61,364 bases of DNA from Mnemiopsis leidyi (GCA_000226015.1 JH153406.1:58478-119841), one strand, 5' to 3'; positions 12,501-24,592 are shown, counted from the first letter of the stretch. Numbers and translations are program-made. Notes: generated from the sequence alone by a model not told the origin.

Positions 12501-12557
12501 TTTTCTGCTAAGGGATGGTCTACTTATCGGATAAGTAGACCATCCCTTAGCAGAAAA
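12501..12557. repeat. 57-bp perfect palindrome
   Basis: Arms of 28 bp (12501-12528 and 12530-12557) are exact reverse complements around a single G at 12529. The arm begins TTTTCTGCTAAGGGATGG. A near-zero loop is unusual for a functional RNA hairpin and may mark a foldback insertion, a cruciform-forming site or a library chimera. Confidence 0.95.
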
Positions 12558-15500
12558 GTTATCCTTGTTCAATGTTCGTGAATAGACTGTCAAGTATCGA
12601 CAATCAGAACGGCTTCTATTCGCTCTTATAAAACTAATTTAAAATTTAATATAGTGATAAGCAAAGATAACAGGGTCTCTGACTATATATCTTAAATTTG
12701 ACCGCATGGCTAAGCATCGGTCATCAATTATAATTAATGAATTGTTTTAAGTCGACTGCTATGCTTAGCGAGAACCGGTACCCACATCACGAGTTCCAAA
12801 CACCGCTATCTCACTTTGCTTTGATGATCTTAGCATAATATCATCCACTGTACAGTTTTTAACAGTTTTTATTATTGGTAGTTTTAAATAATCATATCTA
12901 TGAGCTACGTTGAAGTACATGAAGCTTGTTACTTTAAAATTGGATTTTCTCTAGCTCTCTTGCAATGTTACGATTTAAGGAAAGGGAGGATGAATTTCAA
13001 CGTACAATTTGCTGACAAATGCTGCTTCCCGAAATATGGATGATTCATCACCTCAAACTTGACCACATTGGTAGCGCTGTTGCTGAGAATTATTTCATCT
13101 TGTTTAGTGAACTCGGTATCAAGTCACGTGACCTTGTCAGCACGTTTTTACTTTCAAGACATAACTATCGGTTTTAAGCTGTCTGCATATCACCTTGTAA
13201 CGGATCGAATGGTAAACCTAACAAGAACCTGGCTGAAAACCACAACATATTCAAGGAGAAGAAGCAATGTTTGTAAAAGTAATCTATTCAACCTTGTCCT
13301 GTGCGAGCACGTGCATGACACCGCCCGGTGCCCTGCGTTTTTCTTTTTAAGTAATTTCATCCCATTGATTACTGTCCATGCTAAGTGCCACTTTTATTCA
13401 TGCTCGCCGAACTGACTTTTATCTCAAGTTTATTGCAAAGATTCGAAATTGAGGTCGAACTTGGCAGTTGTCGTCATATCATTGTGGCATCATGCAGAAA
13501 TCTTTTTTGTTTACTGTGACTTTGCTCATAAGACCGCGCACAGATTTACTATATTACTATATTAGCTCATAGACAAATAAATTTATTAATTTTGCTTTCG
13601 ATCATAACGCAGTTTAATCTGAGTCCGCTGTTTCCCTCCATCTTCTAACCTCACATTACGGTCCGTCAATGCAATTGTAGATTGGCAATCGATAATAATG
13701 CAGTGATGATCGTGCTAAGCAATCTCATTAAGCGTTGTTTGTGGCTTAAAAACAATACATGAAATTGGATTTGGAGCCATGCTGTGATGCATGTTCTAGC
13801 GATTAGATTTCGTTCCAGGACTTTGAATTTAACTAATAGTAACCTAACTATTTTGAATTTTGATCGGAAACGGTTGCACGTACTTCAACTTTTCGGGTTT
13901 TGGTTTTGAAATTCAGAACTTTTAAATTCAATGACGACACTACAGGGGCAGTAATCCATGGAGGAGATATCAAAACTCAATCTTATAGCTCCACTAAAGT
14001 CTATCTGAATTGTTTGATTTGCTTAATTCACCACAATTGTACTAAAATCGGTAGTTTCAGTGCACTTCCATTGCAGTTACAGCACAGGTGATTTAATTAG
14101 GTAAACTTAATTTGGCAGTCCAGTAAAACCCCTTATATCCGGTACATCGGACATCGAGTTCGACAGACGTCAAACTCCCGCCCGGACCTTCACTTCAAAA
14201 GTGAGACAATCCTCAGCCAATTAATCTGGATTTCAATGGTGGGAGGTTGGCACGACCGCCCCCATCTGTTTAATGTCTTTGCTGATGCAATTTAACCGAG
14301 GGCTAACGACAGATTTGATTTCGATTATTTATTAAAACTGGCATTATGTGGCTCTTTAATGTTATAGTTTGTGATTATGATTGTAATATGTATGGGAATT
14401 TCAGTTTTGCTGCTCGACCTAAGATTAGATTGGTCTTCGCTTAAAATGCTTCGTTGTCATTGGAACATTCATGACTTTCAACATTTACCTTAATTTTCTA
14501 ATTTTTGTCACGCATTAAGTGCAACTAATTGAAGTTGGAGGTGCCATTTCAGTCTTGTTATTCAAATTTATGATCTTATTATTATTTGTGATTAATTATT
14601 AAACTTCTGATCAGGAAAGTAAAGATCACGCTTCGATGGTCCATATTCAAAAAGTGAAATCAATACTGATTTAAAAATTAAAGTATGTTACTGCTAGCGT
14701 TTAAAGTATTGTAACTGAAATTAACTTCGAAGTTTGAGACAAATTTTTGACAATTTCAAGGAAATTTACCGTATAGAATATTTTGACGTAACATCTCCTT
14801 TAGAATAAAACTCCACTAGAATTTCATGTCAGTCACTATATATGACTGAATTTTCTTCTTAAGATTTAAATGAAAGAAGACACAACGAAGAAGTAGAACT
14901 TAACTGACGTAAGTCTTAGCATGTCATAGGATGTATATTATACATTGTATAACTATAATTATAACATACTATTTTTATAATTTACATTAGCAAAAGAACG
15001 CATTTTTTACCGAAGTTTAATGTTAAACTTAAAGATGATTATAACATCATTTTTATAAGCATTTTCTTCTTTTTTAAATGTATATTCTTTTCTTACCAAT
15101 CACCGGCACTTGGAATACCTCCACATTGTAATGGCTTCATGAACTTGATTCTTCTGTCCCATCAGAAAGAATACTCACAGGTGACTGGTCTAGCATTCTG
15201 TCATAGGATAATCATTTCACCGCCAGTTGGGAGACTGGCACCAAGTGAACCGATAAGTTTTTTAATTTAGTGCAAATTCACACGTTCAATGGTGCCCAAT
15301 CATTGTTCTTAGCAGATACAGAAACCGATCCCACTCCTAATGGCTTCAACCTGGTCCACCATGAAGCACAAAAAGGCTGGCAGGACCGGGAAACTAATAA
15401 GTTCTGCTTTGTAGTTATCGGGAGGGCTGCAAACCTGTCGATTATCCAACAACAATGATCCAGATCGGTGCATTCCTCGTCAAATGGGCGGCCAAATATC

Positions 15501-16143
15501 TACCATGGCAATGGTGCCGGAATATTCCTTGAATAGGCCACACTAGAATTTTATCGCAGGAGAATTTGATAACTGAATCAGAGACAGAGACACTCATAAC
15601 ACTTTACTAGTATTCATGCACTCTCGTAATTAGTGCCGGGTCTGTAGTTCGCAGTCATTCCTCTCTCCCAGCTCATCTCTTCTGAATTCCCTGTAGTCTC
15701 AGTCAGTTATAATTAGATTTCGTATCGAAGTCTTTCTTGATGTGCTTTTCGTTTTGAATGAGCTGAGCCTGTATAATATTCCTCACTTTGATCAGGTTCC
15801 TACACGTACATAAATTTTATAACGCCATAAAATGTGTTCCATTCATCCCAGTCGATTACGTCCTTAACCGATTTTTGTTTGTTATTTCTCCTCCGTCGCC
15901 GTTGTCTTGACACCACATGCCTCGGAACTGGATCCCACGCCGTCCGGCAGGTATCGTCTCACATTGCTTGTCTTCTAGGCTGTTGACACCATTCGCACTT
16001 GTCAGAGCTTGTTATGAGGTGTCAATATCCAATGTATATTAGGAAGATAACAAATTAACAGTCTATACCTATACTTTATCACTCTATCTTCACCAAAACT
16101 ACCTCATACTTCTACTTTATCACCACCTCATACTTCTACAATC
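12558..16143. other. Non-coding region, nothing recognised
   Basis: AT-rich intergenic DNA upstream of the one-exon gene at 16144. ORFs at 13059-13415, 13900-14091 and 15270-15458 have no supporting features. Confidence 0.4.
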
Positions 16144-16677
16144 ATGAAGCTGCTGAAGAAACTGAGAAAGAACGCCTCCTGTTGCATCCCCGTCAGATCC
16201 TCCTACCATCTAAACTCTACAGACCATCCTCTCTACACCCTACCGGAAGTGGGCAGACCCCGGAAAACTTCCACTCCAGTAGGAACCCTCCCTTCTCCTG
16301 TAGAACGCTACACCAAGAGATCGGAACCTCGCTCTCTGGAATCTCTCACTGCTGAAACTGTCTATCACGCCATCTCAACCATCAATGCGATTGAAGTCAG
16401 GTGTCCTCCTCCCACAACCAACATTCAGCCACCTTCAATTCCTGTAAAACCGGCTCGTTCTAAAAAGACCTCACTGAAGAAGAAGAGCGACCCGAGAGGC
16501 AACAAAAAGAAGACTATTGTTGTCCCTGAGAAGACGGACTTATCACATCTCCTCCCAGTTGATGAGCTGCATGATCAACCTCGGAACTGTGATCTGGAGT
16601 GTATCGTCTGTGCTCTGGCCAAACCTGAACTGAGGACTCGACATCACTGCACATCCTACAGACCCTGCAGAATCTAA
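16144..16677 (+). CDS. One-exon orphan gene, basic Pro/Lys-rich protein
   Basis: Uninterrupted 177-residue ORF from ATG to TAA. The N-terminus is basic (MKLLKKLRKN). The middle is rich in Pro, Ser and Thr, residues about 110-130 form a Lys-rich tract (KKTSLKKKSDPRGNKKK) that could act as a nuclear localisation signal, and the last 30 residues hold several Cys and His (CDLECIVCALAKPE, then RHHC) that might bind metal but do not fit a known finger spacing. Base composition is clearly richer in GC than the flanks, as for other coding exons here, and a canonical AATAAA follows 79 bp after the stop. No family recognised. Confidence 0.6.
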   Translation: MKLLKKLRKNASCCIPVRSSYHLNSTDHPLYTLPEVGRPRKTSTPVGTLPSPVERYTKRSEPRSLESLTAETVYHAISTINAIEVRCPPPTTNIQPPSIPVKPARSKKTSLKKKSDPRGNKKKTIVVPEKTDLSHLLPVDELHDQPRNCDLECIVCALAKPELRTRHHCTSYRPCRI

Positions 16678-16755
16678 TGGAACCTTGATTTAATGATTAT
16701 TATTTGTGATTGACTAATTGTGTACATAGAAATTTATTTATCATTTATTCAACCA

Positions 16756-16761
16756 AATAAA
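16756..16761 (+). terminator. Polyadenylation signal AATAAA for the gene at 16144-16677
   Basis: Canonical hexamer 79 bp beyond the stop codon of the upstream one-exon gene, in the same orientation. Confidence 0.6.
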
Positions 16762-16935
16762 TCGTATTTTTTACAATTATAGCTCCATGAAAGCACGAAT
16801 TGCTTCAAAAATTTTGTTTCAAGGCTAAATTTAACTATATTTGTTACAATTACAGCTATGACAAAAGTATAATTGAGTTGCTTTAAATAAAACAGAAAAT
16901 TTGTCTCAGGGCTACGTAGGTCGAGTTTTCTAGAA

Positions 16936-19900
16936 ATGATACCGGAAAACACGCCAGAACAACCCCTGCCACCAAGGCGTCTAGTCCAGCTACCGAACAA
17001 TTTAGGCGGGACATGTCAAGATCAGAACGGAGAATTAGAGAAGAAAAAAGAGGACAAGGAGGACAAATTTGTAAGTTTTTTTTGGTGTAAAACTCCACCA
17101 CCATTTACAACATTCCCACCAAATATTACAGGACCCAGCTAAGTGTAAAACTTCCCCACCAAATATTACAGGATCCAGCTAGGTGTAAAACTCTTCCACC
17201 AATTATTACAGGATCCAGCTAGATGTAAAACTCCTCAACCAATTATTACAGGATCCAGCAAGGTGTAAAACTCCTCCACCAATTATTACAGGACCCAGCT
17301 ATGTGTAAAACTCCTCCACCAATTATTACAGGATCCGGCTAGGTGTAAAACTCCTCCACCAAATATTACAGGACCCAGCTAGGTGTAAAACCCCTCCACC
17401 AAATATTACAGGACCCAGCTAGGTGTAAAACTCCTCCACCAAACGAGGAGATTCCCGGAAGTAGCGCCCAACAAGAGTTCGAGAATCTTCGTAAAGCAAG
17501 AAACCTTGTCATCAGCAAGTCTAAGAAGTACATCCCTCCTGGGCAGGTTTGTATTGTTTTTATTCAATGAGAATTTGGTAGCTTCTTCAATTTGTAGTGC
17601 TTTGTACAGGTTAGTAACAATTTCGATATATTTTGATTTGGTCACTGTGAATTGTGATGTCACAATTCTTGGTCATCATTTTAGATTTTACCAACACAAA
17701 AACATTTAAGATGGTAAGAGGATACAAATTTAGTTGTCGACCAGCCAAGGATTTAACTCGCCACCTTGAAGTCAATTTGCTGTCATACCGCAGGGCTGGA
17801 TAACAATTTGCCATCTAGCTGGTAACTAACTCAGATAATCATGGGAACTCTACCAAGGTTCTTACTGCATATCAACCTCTTCTCATTCAGACAAATCTAA
17901 GCAATCTTAGCAAGTATCTTATTAACAAAACCATTTGAATGAAACTCAACATATTCAATTCTTATTTCGCAATGAGGTCCGTGCACAATGGAAAGTAGAC
18001 TAGAATGACGGCGAAACTGTGGGAGCACAAATCAGGATTTACCAATGGAGTGAGGCGTTACCATGACTACAATATGAACAGTAAAGTCATTATATTATAC
18101 CGGAGAGAAGGTTGTAAACATTATTGCTGATCACGATTCACGGATCACCCAAATCAGATGGGATAAAGCACCCGATCCCTTTGTTTGTCGAATTGTCGTT
18201 CCGCTTGTAAGTTTGGGCCGGTTGTCCGGATGTTTTGTAAAACCTACAGCAAGAGCAGCAAGCATCACACTCATGTGAGTCAGACTATTTTTGTAGTAGA
18301 CGAAACGGTCCCTGAAATTGACATCGCAATCGTTTGAAACGATTCTTTCTCACCCTTAAAATTGATAGGTCTTGGCGTCCGGGGGAGGATCATGTTAAAA
18401 GCTTATCAGTTGCCAGCCGTATTGCTCTAAACGCGCGAAATTTTCCACATTTACAGACAAACAATTCATCTGAACTTGACTTAGTCTTATCATTTGTTAA
18501 ACCAGTAAATTAGATTTAAGAACATTCCTTCTTCCATTATCAGCAGTTACAGAGGACATAACATTAATATGTTTGTATGAGGAGTAAACGTTGTCGTGGC
18601 ACGGGTAACAGGTGCGGCAATAGGAGACCCATAATAAGGACAGAAGAGGGGAATTTCAGAAATTATAATGCGAATTCAATTGATAAGAAGTTTCTTTGCA
18701 GTGGCTTAAAGCAATTGCAAAACGACGGAAGTTAATAACATTAACCCTAACATTTCCATTATTGAAATTAGATATTTAAAAGCAAAAGCTAATGTTAATT
18801 CTCTTATTCAAACCTTCAGAGTTATACCGCGTTAAACGTGAAGGCGATAAACAGGACCAGTGAGAATCTAGCTCAGTACATCAACAAGAAGGAGGAGGAG
18901 AGACTCGCTAAGAAACTCAATTCGATAGACAGAGAGAAGACAGTGTTTAATAACTCCATTACCAGGGATGAAAAGGTACTTTAACTTTACCAGCTACTCA
19001 TCAGCGGTCCCTTATGTTTTTACTACACTGTTGCAGCACCTGTAAGACCAGTTGAAATTTAGAGGCAAAATCTTTTAACGTGAGACTAAAATCAATCGGT
19101 CTTTCAAACTGCTACTGAACCAGTTGAACCCCAGATCCTTCTACAACGGTCTAAAGCCCTTGCAACAGTCCTGCTTGCCCGAACAGAATCCTACCCAGGA
19201 ACAACAGCCCTCTCTACCTCCAGTTCCCACCGACTGAACCACCTCAGTTTAAGCTCCAGACAAATCAGTACGAGCAGCAGCCGACTCAACAGTTCCTCCA
19301 AACTCAATAACATCCAGCCTCCTTTGTCCAGGACCTCACTCAGGCGGGTAGTGTCTAGTCCAGATAAACCTTGCACTGCTGTCCCTAAACCCAGGACGGC
19401 TAAGAAACCCTGCACCGCCAAAACAGGATCGGGGAAGAGTTTCTCGGATAAACCGGTCTTGTTGTACGGCGAGGAGGTCAAAAGGATGGCATCTTTAAAA
19501 AGGTAGGGAGGGTCTGGGAGGGGATATTGTCTAGGTATCTGGGAGGGGATATTGTCTAGGTATCTGGGAGGGATATTGTCTAGGTATCTGGGAGGGGATA
19601 TTGTCTAGGTATCTGGGAGGGAATATTGTCTAGGTATCTGGTAGGGGATATTGTCTAGGTATCTGGGAATCCACAAATTGTCAAGAGTATAATTCTGCAA
19701 TGTTCTGTCACTAGTTGGGTATCACAACGAAATGTAACGAATTGAATGTGATGGAAAGTACAGCCATATCCTCCCACGCATTCGAGAACAGAGAACAGAG
19801 GAGTAATTTGGGCTGTCAAATTTTCACCAGAACAAGTAATCTAGTACTATTCACGATAGAATTTGCACAGATTAAACAGAGATCTATTTTGGCAGGAGTA

Positions 19901-20746
19901 AGACAGCCAACGTTTTACGAAGTGTCAGTTCGGAGTCGTCGGGAACAGAAGAGAAAACACACACGAGTCCCAACCACGCCAACTCTAGCAAAGCCAGACT
20001 CCTCTGGGCAAACTCGGTCAACACCATCATGAAGAGGTATTGTCCAAAACTTATAACTTTCTGCTGTACATTTGTTCGCAGTTTCGAGTTTACACTTTGT
20101 TGCTTGTATTGTGATGTGAACTGAGCATTTATAAGGCCGCGAACGTTTTCAAGGTGATCAAATAGTTTTTGGCGATCTATATCGACAAACCAATGTCTAT
20201 GTGCGCCCAGAAAACCATCGTAGGAACTATTGCTTGTTTTTCTTGTCTGGTTGGCTAGTTATAAGTCTTGCTTTAATGGTCGTTAATTTAGCGATTATCA
20301 AAAAGATTTCGAATTTACACTCTCAGTTACCGCAATAAGTTTTGAAACGAAAAACTTGCAGACAGTTCTATTTCACAACAAACTATCTCCACGTCACTAC
20401 AGACAGTTCTATTTTCACAACAAACTATCTCCACGTCACTACAGACAGTTCTATTTCACAACAAACTATCTCCACGTCACTACAGACAGTTCTATTTCAC
20501 AACAAACTATCTCCACGTCACTACAGACAGTTCTATTTCACAACAAACTATCTCCACGTCACTACAGACAGTTCTATTTCACAACAAACTATCTCCACGT
20601 CACTACAGACAGTTCTATTTCACAACAAACTATCTCCACGTCACTACAGACAGTTCTATTTCACAACAAACTATCTCCACGTCACTACAGACAGAAGCAG
20701 CATGCTGGCACCACTTCACTTACCCAGCCAGTCAAGTGGTATCTAG
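16936..20746 (+). CDS. Six-exon orphan gene, basic Ser-rich protein
   Basis: Coding exons: 16936-17070, 17412-17546, 18820-18975, 19135-19502, 19896-20036 and 20695-20746, ending in TAG. Phases run 0,0,0,2,2 without conflict and give 328 residues. Residues 1-45 are Pro-rich then Lys/Glu-rich. Residues 60-145 are charged and helical (QQEFENLRKARNL, then NKKEEERLAKKL), suggesting a short coiled coil. Residues 146-310 are Ser-rich and basic, with KPCTAVPKPRTAKKPCTAK near the middle and ARLLWANSVNTIMKR near the end. No family recognised. A TTTTCTAG acceptor lies 2 bp before the ATG, so either a 5' UTR intron or trans-splicing is possible. A second open frame in exon 1 (ending RREEKRGQGG-like) could join exon 2 through an alternative acceptor at CCCAG|CT, so the N-terminus is uncertain. 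Introns 1 and 5 contain minisatellites that end exactly at the 3' splice site. Confidence 0.65.
17112..17443 (+). repeat. 40-bp minisatellite overlapping a 3' splice site
   Basis: About eight units of 40 bp with core ATTACAGGATCCAGCTAGG followed by TGTAAAACTCCTCCACCA. Each unit contains a TTACAG acceptor-like site. The last unit supplies the acceptor and the first 30 bp of exon 2 of the gene at 16936-20746. Confidence 0.9.
19514..19667 (+). repeat. 26-bp minisatellite just after a 5' splice site
   Basis: Six units of about 26 bp (core GGGAGGGGATATTGTCTAGG) begin 11 bp after the donor of exon 4 of the gene at 16936-20746. Confidence 0.92.
20361..20694 (+). repeat. 41-bp minisatellite ending at a 3' splice site
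   Basis: Eight near-identical 41-bp units (CAGTTCTATTTCACAACAAA then CTATCTCCACGTCACTACAGA). Every unit carries CTACAGACAG; the last one is the acceptor for the terminal exon at 20695. The regular spacing without unique spacers rules out a CRISPR array. Confidence 0.95.
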
Positions 20747-21654
20747 AAGGTGTGTTTCCAGGGTTGTGGCGGCGGCCTGGCTCACCGTTCTGGGAATCAA
20801 GGCAAGCCGTTGCCACCAAGCTAATTAGCCAGGAATTAAGTGCTCTGCTCGTCCAGTGGAGGAGATATACCGGCACTACATGAGCAGCTCCAACTAATAC
20901 TCCACTCCATTCTCTCTCTCTCTCCTTCTTGCTCTCCAGCTGAGCGCAGACAGCACTACATAACTCAAATGTAATTAACTGCACTTCTTCACTTTTCTAC
21001 CGCGACCAGGGCAACAACTGTGCTGCTCGGCGACTGCTTACCACTCAAAATAGCACCCGGAAACTCGCTAGTAGCTCCAATCTCCAGATCAGCAAGACAC
21101 AGCCTTAGTTAGTCCCAAGTAGGGAGAAACTCGGAAGTTCAACTTCCTTCCCCTCTCCCTCTCTGGCTCTCAGAGAGTAGGTACTCAGAGAAGCGGAGTT
21201 ACACTGGGATGATACTCGGGCACTTTAGTCTAAAGACAATGGAGAGTGTGAGAGTGTTCAGAGTAAACAGGCAGGTGTAATTGTATTAGCTGACAAAGCA
21301 GCGCACCACATTCGAGCTAGAAAGCAGCTTTATCGCAGTGAGTGCAGACATTATTTAATATAGTAATTAACTGTTGCATTGCAGCTGCAGTAGTTGCTGT
21401 ATTCTCCATCCCTAGATACTTCCTTTAGTAGCGAGTCGCTAGAATGTGAGCACACTGTGTGCACTGAACAGAGCTATATATTATCTTTCGGACCTACTTC
21501 CTTATAAGGGATAATTAAGCATGATATGTTACTTTGAGAACCATACTCAGGACGGCTGTATAATATAATATACCCTCTGAGCTCCAGAGTAGAGTAGAAC
21601 CTTTGTGTCTTGTAACAGTCGAGACACTCTCACTCTCTCTCTCTNNNNNNNNNN

Positions 21655-21706
<52 letters not shown>

Positions 21707-22546
21707 TTTTTTGCTCCCTATCAGATGTATTCAAGCTCATATATTGAGTACACAGTGCGTTACTTTGAGTGAGCTTGCTAAATATCTTTCCCCAGCTCGA
21801 GCTCTGTCTTGCTTGTCGAGTACTGTGTAGCGAGTTGGTGTGTGTGTGTGTGTCTGTTTGTGTGTGTGTTTGAGTAAGACAGAAACTAAAGGTTGTGTCC
21901 TCACTTTCGCTCGCTTAGCTTGCTTAGCTAGTATACCACGATAGTTTACACTTTGCAGTCTCTGCCTGGCATGATCAGTGTGTGCAGTGTTTGCGTGTAC
22001 ACGCCGTGTGTATGTGGCTTACTTTGCAAACCCGCCCTGTTTTTGTAATCTGATAGAGGCCCATGTTTTGTTTAGTAGTTTCTGGATAAACATTCTCGCG
22101 TTAGTACCTTACTTTTTTAGTTGTAATTATCGTGAAGTAGTGAGGTAGCGGCTGACTACTAAACTTATTGTTAGTTCTGAGTTCACACTCCATTTTTGCT
22201 TGTTTGATCGGAGATACGTTTTCGACGAACTAATTTGTTAAAGCATTACGCCTTGCTCATTTAAAATGAAACATACTATCGGCACTGTACTACCGGACTT
22301 TGTAACATTCACGAAAATTCTAATTGGCGACTCAAGTTTGAGGAGTTTACCAAGTTAAAAGCTTTTTAGCATGTATCTCCGATAAATCAGGTTTTTAGAA
22401 CGCTCCTGTTGCTCATTTATTAACATGTCGGCATTCGTCATACTATCGTATGGTTTGGAGAACGGCCAGTTTTTCTAGCAGAAGGTTTTACAAGCCTATT
22501 AGAATGCACATATTTAGGATACTCAACACATGATGTTTCAGTAAAC
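20747..22546 (+). promoter_or_regulatory. Upstream region of the Myb/SANT-like gene, with CT and GT microsatellites
   Basis: No coding exon seen. It holds a (CT)n tract (21633-21703) broken by ten Ns (21645-21654) and a GT-rich stretch at 21837-21870. The region must contain the promoter and 5' UTR of the gene starting at 22547, but no TATA box or start site can be assigned with confidence. Confidence 0.4.
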
Positions 22547-23788
22547 ATGGACATAGCATGTGAGACGATGTTCCTGAAGGAACTCCAAAAGAACAAAGCT
22601 ATAATCCTTACCAAGGAGAATACCCGTAGTGCTAGGGACAAGAAAAGAATAGCCTGGATGGCGATACAGCAGGTTTTGGTTGCAACCAGCGGCAAGGAAT
22701 ACAGCGTCCAGCAGCTCTGTAAGAAGTGGAACAATCTCCAACAGCGAGTCAAGGAGAAAATCCGGAACAACGGGACTGATAAAATGACAAAAACTTTACA
22801 CGAACGAGATTTGTTGTGTCTCCAAATTATCGGCCCGGAGAACCTCAACCTGCCGACAGGTCCGCTGGAGCTCAATCTGGGAGAGTTGAAGCCGGACCTG
22901 GTGTTTGACGAGCAGGAGGATTGTCCCGTGGTGGTGAACGTGACAAATGTGGGAAACTGTGATCAGTTTGATAACAAACTAATTGACGTCATGATAAACA
23001 ACCACAACTCCTCACCTAAACAGAGCAATGAGTCTCAGGTGTTGGACCTCGTCATGAACAACCCCGAGTTGAAGAACAACCTGGTCACATCATTAGCTTC
23101 TCTACAGAGTTCTCTGTCCTCCGGGAACACCTTGCACTCGACCACTTCTAGCATTCTCCACGGGTCACCGGGAACAAGAGGAAATCCGGCAGACATAACC
23201 CTTCAGGACATAGACAACATCCAGACAAATATATTCACGGAGTTAGCTAACCGGATATCTCAGATAAACGGGACGAATTCAAACGAGTTGAGTGTCCAGT
23301 TGACGAGCTCAGCAGAGCAGCTCCAGTCCCACATGGGATCGGATCACATGACCACAAACCAAATCTCGGGAGATCAGTTCACAGTGGGGTTTGCCAGCTC
23401 CCCAGCATCAGGTGGAATGGAGATGGGAGAGTTCAACGGGAATAACGGAGGAGAGGAATTCAGCAGGAACATGCAAGTTGAAAGCAAAAGTGTGGGTAAC
23501 TTCAACCACACGGCAACAAACAAGAGGAAGCGGAGAAGTTCTACACTCTCCACCTCAACCCTGGGACTTGAGGAGGCAAAAACAGACATCCTCAATCTGA
23601 AGAGAGAGGTTCTGAAACTGAAGAAGGAAAAACTCCTTCTGAAAAACGAAAAAACAAGACTGGAAATCGAAAGATTGCGGAGTGTGTCAGTTGTGACACG
23701 GAGTTGCCAAACCCAGTCGATATCCGAACTGAGAGATTGTGGGACTCAAACTCCAGAACCGGAACTCGTGGACTCAGATTTAGTGTGA
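22547..23788 (+). CDS. Myb/SANT-like (MSANTD/NAIF1-type) DNA-binding protein
   Basis: One-exon gene of 413 residues. Residues about 5-95 fit a Myb/SANT-like DNA-binding domain of the kind in NAIF1, FSBP and Zeste-like proteins: three helices with Trp in ARDKKRIAWMAIQQVL and in QQLCKKWNNLQQRVKEK. The middle (about 130-320) is low complexity and rich in Asn, Ser and Gln, as in many activation regions. A basic NLS-like NKRKRRSS is followed by a strong heptad coiled coil (EEAKTDILNLKREVLKLKKE onward, about residues 340-385) suited to dimerisation. Genes of this type often derive from Harbinger transposon Myb-like proteins; no transposase or terminal repeats are seen nearby, so this is a free-standing nuclear gene. 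Target sites are unknown. Confidence 0.85.
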   Translation: MDIACETMFLKELQKNKAIILTKENTRSARDKKRIAWMAIQQVLVATSGKEYSVQQLCKKWNNLQQRVKEKIRNNGTDKMTKTLHERDLLCLQIIGPENLNLPTGPLELNLGELKPDLVFDEQEDCPVVVNVTNVGNCDQFDNKLIDVMINNHNSSPKQSNESQVLDLVMNNPELKNNLVTSLASLQSSLSSGNTLHSTTSSILHGSPGTRGNPADITLQDIDNIQTNIFTELANRISQINGTNSNELSVQLTSSAEQLQSHMGSDHMTTNQISGDQFTVGFASSPASGGMEMGEFNGNNGGEEFSRNMQVESKSVGNFNHTATNKRKRRSSTLSTSTLGLEEAKTDILNLKREVLKLKKEKLLLKNEKTRLEIERLRSVSVVTRSCQTQSISELRDCGTQTPEPELVDSDLV

Positions 23789-24225
23789 TAAAGCTAAACG
23801 TAAGACGGGATATTGGACTGAACATGGGGGAGGGTAAACAATGGCTGACCAAAGAAATGGGGTCATATTCTTTGATAGTTAATTGTGTTTTTACTGTGTA
23901 AATATACTTGTTATACTGATTTGTATTTTGACATTTTGGTTTGAGATTCGTTTTTAGATATTATAATGTGCTTGTTTTCATGAGTTGTTTAAACAGACGC
24001 CACGTAGTACAAACATCACTTGAGATCCATATCCAGATTTGCTGGACCGATCGTTTTTTATCAAGCAGAAGATTTAAATATGGGTCCTTATGAGACAAAT
24101 ATAGACGGTTGCGGTATAATCTTACACAAATTTATCACTCGTTTAAGAAGCATATTTTCTCACAGGAGCAAAAATCTATCATGCGTGAACTTGACTTAAT
24201 TCTTACCGATCTAAATATCTTGCAG

Positions 24226-24592
24226 GGACATAAAAATGTGGCACAGAGCGTTTCTGGTCTCAAACCCGGGAATTTCACGGAACGGCAACTGCGTCAGAGT
24301 AAAACCAGGGACAGTACCACCCTACAACGGGAGACACCCCTCATTATCCCCACCTCAACTTAACAACTTCCCAGCTTCCCCTCACGGAAACCACATGCCT
24401 TCAATACCTGATAAGACTCCACCCATGCCAGAGATCGTGTCAGATAAAGCTCTGGTATCACCTCCGGTTATAAAGGAGAGGTTGGATCCTCAGTCACTTT
24501 CTAGACTATTCTCCGATAGGGAAATCGATAAAGGTGCCTGGATAACGAACTACATAAACACATCGTGTGCGGAACACTTTCCTATGATATGA
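24226..24592 (+). CDS. Pro-rich terminal exon of an unresolved gene
   Basis: A good acceptor (ATCTTGCAG) at 24225 opens a frame that runs to TGA at 24592. If translated from the internal ATG at 24236 it gives 118 residues. The C-terminal 80 residues look coding: Pro-rich, then LDPQSLSRLFSDREIDKGAW and a short Cys-containing tail. The first 130 bp are also open in another frame (VAQSVSGLKPGNF onward) that ends at 24363, so the correct frame near the acceptor is unsure. No upstream exon with a matching donor was identified between the Myb-like gene and this exon. It may be a small gene of its own or the last exon of a transcript that starts further left. No family recognised. Confidence 0.4.

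Noticed and set aside
13059..13415. 118-codon ORF
   Set aside because: Composition and lack of any motif fit a chance ORF in intergenic DNA.
20342..20883. Long repetitive ORFs over the 41-bp array, or a CRISPR-like array
   Set aside because: The ORFs are frames of a minisatellite. There are no unique spacers between units, and the host is an animal genome, so CRISPR does not apply.
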